This document shows, piece after piece, positions 3,646 to 5,484 of a stretch of 5,484 nucleotides of DNA (position 1 is its first letter; every line of letters begins with the position of its first letter). Source of the stretch: Gammaproteobacteria bacterium (GTDB taxonomy: Bacteria; Pseudomonadota; Gammaproteobacteria; Pseudomonadales; Pseudohongiellaceae); contig JAESUT010000076.1 of NCBI GenBank assembly GCA_016762995.1, positions 12,205 to 17,688 on the forward strand, given 5' to 3'. The notes beneath the pieces were generated by a model. That model had not been told where the DNA came from, did not search any database, and was given only the letters and a program-made list of their open reading frames with translations. The position numbers and the translations under genes were made by a program.

Positions 3646-4965
3646 ATGAGCAGTAAATACCGTGAGATGAAGCTCCGCCGGACGGAGCTAATGGCGCAGA
3701 TGGAACCGAATAGCATAGCGCTACTGGCATCGGCGCCGCCGCATATACGCAACGGCGATGCCGAATACCTGTATCGACAAAATAGTGATTTCTACTATCT
3801 GACAGGGTTCAAAGAGGAGCATGCATTCTTGGCTCTGATACCGGGGCGCAAGCGGGGCGAAGCCGTGCTGTTCTGTCAGGAGAAGGACAAGCAGAAAGAA
3901 CTCTGGACTGGCATTCTTATGGGCCCCGATGCAGCGCGAGAGGAATTAGGAATCGATGATGCGTTTCCAATCAGTGATATCGATGACATCTTGCCAGGGT
4001 TGATCGAAGGGCGTGATCGCGTGTACTACTCGATGGGCAAAGATGACCAATTCGACAATCAGGTTATGGACTGGGTTAAAGTCATTCGAAACAAGGTAAA
4101 GATGGGAGCGCATCCGCCGGGAGAGTTTCTCGTGCTTGATCATTTGTTGCATGAGTTACGACTATTTAAAAGTGCTGGCGAAATCAAGTTAATGGAAAAA
4201 GCGGCGAAAATCTCGGCAGAAGGTCATAAGCGCGCTATGGCTTGTTGCAAACCTGGGATTAAAGAATATGAGATGGAGGCGGAATTGCTTTATGCCTTTG
4301 CTCGTAATGGTAGCCGGGCACCAGCGTACAATTCTATAGTTGCGACGGGAGAGAATGCCTGCATTTTACACTACAGCGCAAACGACTCCGAGGTAAAAGA
4401 GGGTGACCTGATACTTATAGATGCAGGTTGTGAATACGAATACTACGCCTCTGATATCACTCGTACATTTCCAGCAACAGGAAAGTTTTCTCCAGAGCAA
4501 AAAGCAATCTATGAAATTGTGTTGGCTGCGCAGAATGCCGCGATTGATGCGGTTGCCCCTGGCGTCTCCTGGGACGAGCCGCACAACGCTTCGGTTAAAG
4601 TAATAACGAAAGGCCTGGTAGGCTTGGGGTTGTTAAAAGGAAAGGTGAGTCAGCTCATCAAGGCCGAGGCCTATCGTGACTTCTACATGCACCGTGTAGG
4701 CCATTGGATTGGTATGGACGTACATGACGTTGGAGATTACAAGATAGACAATCACTGGCGACTGCTTGAACCGGGCATGGTCACGACCATAGAGCCAGGC
4801 ATCTATATCTCGCCAGAGAATAAGAAAGTTGAGAAACGCTGGCGTGGAATCGGTGTTCGAATAGAAGACGACGTGTTGGTTACCAGGCAAGGGAACAGGG
4901 TCCTAAGTAAAGGAATTCCAAAGACAGTAGAAGAGATAGAATCATTTATGTCGAGCGTAGTTTAG
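3646..4965 (+). CDS. pepP: Xaa-Pro aminopeptidase P
   Basis: PepP is a cytoplasmic dinuclear-manganese peptidase that removes the N-terminal residue when proline is second. The 439 residues match E. coli PepP (about 440) over the whole length. The N-terminal domain (about 1-170) has YLYRQNSDFYYLTGF (41-55). The pita-bread catalytic domain (about 175-435) carries all five metal ligands: D259 (LILIDAG), D270 (SDITRTFP), H353 (HRVGHWIGMDVHDVG), E383 (TTIEPGIYI) and E407 (GVRIEDD). H242 (LHY) and H360 are the usual substrate-site histidines. The ATG has GAGG 5 bases upstream. The gene looks intact and active. It is followed after three bases by ubiH, the pepP-ubiH order of E. coli. ygfB, which precedes pepP in E. 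coli, is absent from the upstream gap. Confidence 0.97.
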   Translation: MSSKYREMKLRRTELMAQMEPNSIALLASAPPHIRNGDAEYLYRQNSDFYYLTGFKEEHAFLALIPGRKRGEAVLFCQEKDKQKELWTGILMGPDAAREELGIDDAFPISDIDDILPGLIEGRDRVYYSMGKDDQFDNQVMDWVKVIRNKVKMGAHPPGEFLVLDHLLHELRLFKSAGEIKLMEKAAKISAEGHKRAMACCKPGIKEYEMEAELLYAFARNGSRAPAYNSIVATGENACILHYSANDSEVKEGDLILIDAGCEYEYYASDITRTFPATGKFSPEQKAIYEIVLAAQNAAIDAVAPGVSWDEPHNASVKVITKGLVGLGLLKGKVSQLIKAEAYRDFYMHRVGHWIGMDVHDVGDYKIDNHWRLLEPGMVTTIEPGIYISPENKKVEKRWRGIGVRIEDDVLVTRQGNRVLSKGIPKTVEEIESFMSSVV

Positions 4966-4968
4966 TCG

Positions 4969-5484
4969 GTGCAAATATCAAAACCAGATAAATTCTATGA
5001 TCTTGTCGTAGTGGGCGGCGGTATGGTGGGCGCGAGTTTTTGCTGCGCATTGGAAGAGGCGCTGGGTGAGACTTCTCTTTCAATTTTAGTTATAGAGGCA
5101 ATTCCGTCGAATGCTAACTTGGCGGAGCAATCTAGCTTTGATGCGAGATCTACTGCTCTCTCGTTCGGTACGCGAAAGTTCTTCGAAGGCATCGATTTAT
5201 GGCAAGCGTTAGGCGATGCTGTTTCCGCTATACATGAGATTCACGTTTCCGATCGCGGGCGTCTCGGCTCGGTTGAAATTAACAGAGATGAGCAGAACGT
5301 AGAAGCCCTTGGCTATGTAGTTGAGAACAAACTGCTGGGTCAGGCTCTTAATGCAAGATTGAATGAATCGGGAAAGATAAATTTACTGTGCCCTGCGCTG
5401 GTGTCTTCCGTGAAGGCAACTGAGAAAGGTATGCAGCTTTCTCTGAACCACGGCGATACCGAAACAAGCATAGATACCTCTCTG
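4969..5484 (+). CDS. ubiH: 2-octaprenyl-6-methoxyphenol hydroxylase UbiH (N-terminal part, cut by window edge)
   Basis: UbiH is an FAD-dependent monooxygenase that hydroxylates the ring during ubiquinone synthesis, working in the Ubi complex near the membrane. The first 172 residues (about 40 percent) are visible. DLVVVGGGMVGASF (11-24) is the Rossmann FAD motif, and VIEA (41-44) supplies the ribose-binding acid. FDARSTALSFGTRKFFEGIDLWQAL (57-81), AIHEIHVSDRGRLGSVEI (87-104) and LGYVVENKLLGQALNARL (114-131) follow the UbiH pattern (FDGRAIALA, VHVSDRGHAG, LGQVVE in E. coli), which separates it from UbiI and UbiF. The start is GTG at 4969-4971: the pepP stop TAG is in the same frame six bases earlier, and the next Met lies inside the FAD motif. 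No good ribosome site is seen, so coupling to pepP translation is likely. Confidence 0.93.
   Translation, partial: MQISKPDKFYDLVVVGGGMVGASFCCALEEALGETSLSILVIEAIPSNANLAEQSSFDARSTALSFGTRKFFEGIDLWQALGDAVSAIHEIHVSDRGRLGSVEINRDEQNVEALGYVVENKLLGQALNARLNESGKINLLCPALVSSVKATEKGMQLSLNHGDTETSIDTSL

Noticed and set aside
3524..3730. 68-codon open frame on the minus strand
   Set aside because: It overlaps the pepP start and its promoter region and has no recognisable product.
4366..4890. Open frames on the minus strand inside pepP (4366-4584, 4633-4890)
   Set aside because: They are antisense to intact, strongly conserved pepP sequence including metal-ligand codons.
4995..5192. 65-codon open frame on the minus strand
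   Set aside because: It is antisense to the FAD-binding region of ubiH.

Overview
The window is chromosomal DNA from a gammaproteobacterium. It carries the conserved neighbourhood ubiH-pepP / zapB-like-zapA-6S RNA-fau (ygfA), known from Escherichia and Pseudomonas relatives, with an imuA-imuB mutagenesis cassette next to it. The moderate GC content and the imuA/imuB genes fit a Pseudomonas-, Cellvibrio- or marine gammaproteobacterium-like host better than an enteric one, but the genus cannot be fixed from this sequence.

Left part (1-1440, minus strand): imuA is followed by the start of imuB, which runs off the left edge. A sigma70-type promoter (TTGCAC-16 bp-TATAAT) precedes imuA and overlaps a 17/20 match to the LexA operator, so this is an SOS-induced translesion-synthesis operon. 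imuB appears to start at a TTG, 18 bases after imuA. Divergent from it is a 30-residue single-pass membrane microprotein (1566-1658, plus strand) with a good ribosome binding site.

Middle part (1762-3421, minus strand, transcribed right to left): a short coiled-coil ZapB-like protein, zapA, a 164-base strongly structured element that I cannot assign, 6S RNA (ssrS), and fau (5-formyltetrahydrofolate cyclo-ligase). The zapA-ssrS-fau order is the classical one. 6S RNA is recognised from its primary sequence and from a closing stem that can be drawn. The structured element between zapA and 6S is the most unusual object here: a 33-bp interrupted hairpin inside a second, outer inverted repeat, with G-U pairs that favour a minus-strand RNA.

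Right part (3422-5484, plus strand): an intergenic promoter region with a possible 26-codon leader ORF, then pepP (Xaa-Pro aminopeptidase P) and, three bases later, ubiH (ubiquinone hydroxylase), cut by the right edge. A ygfB gene, which precedes pepP in E. coli, is not present.

The products serve several processes: FtsZ-ring assembly (ZapA, ZapB-like), RNA polymerase control in slow growth (6S RNA), folate salvage (Fau), peptide turnover (PepP), ubiquinone synthesis (UbiH) and damage-induced mutagenesis (ImuA/ImuB).
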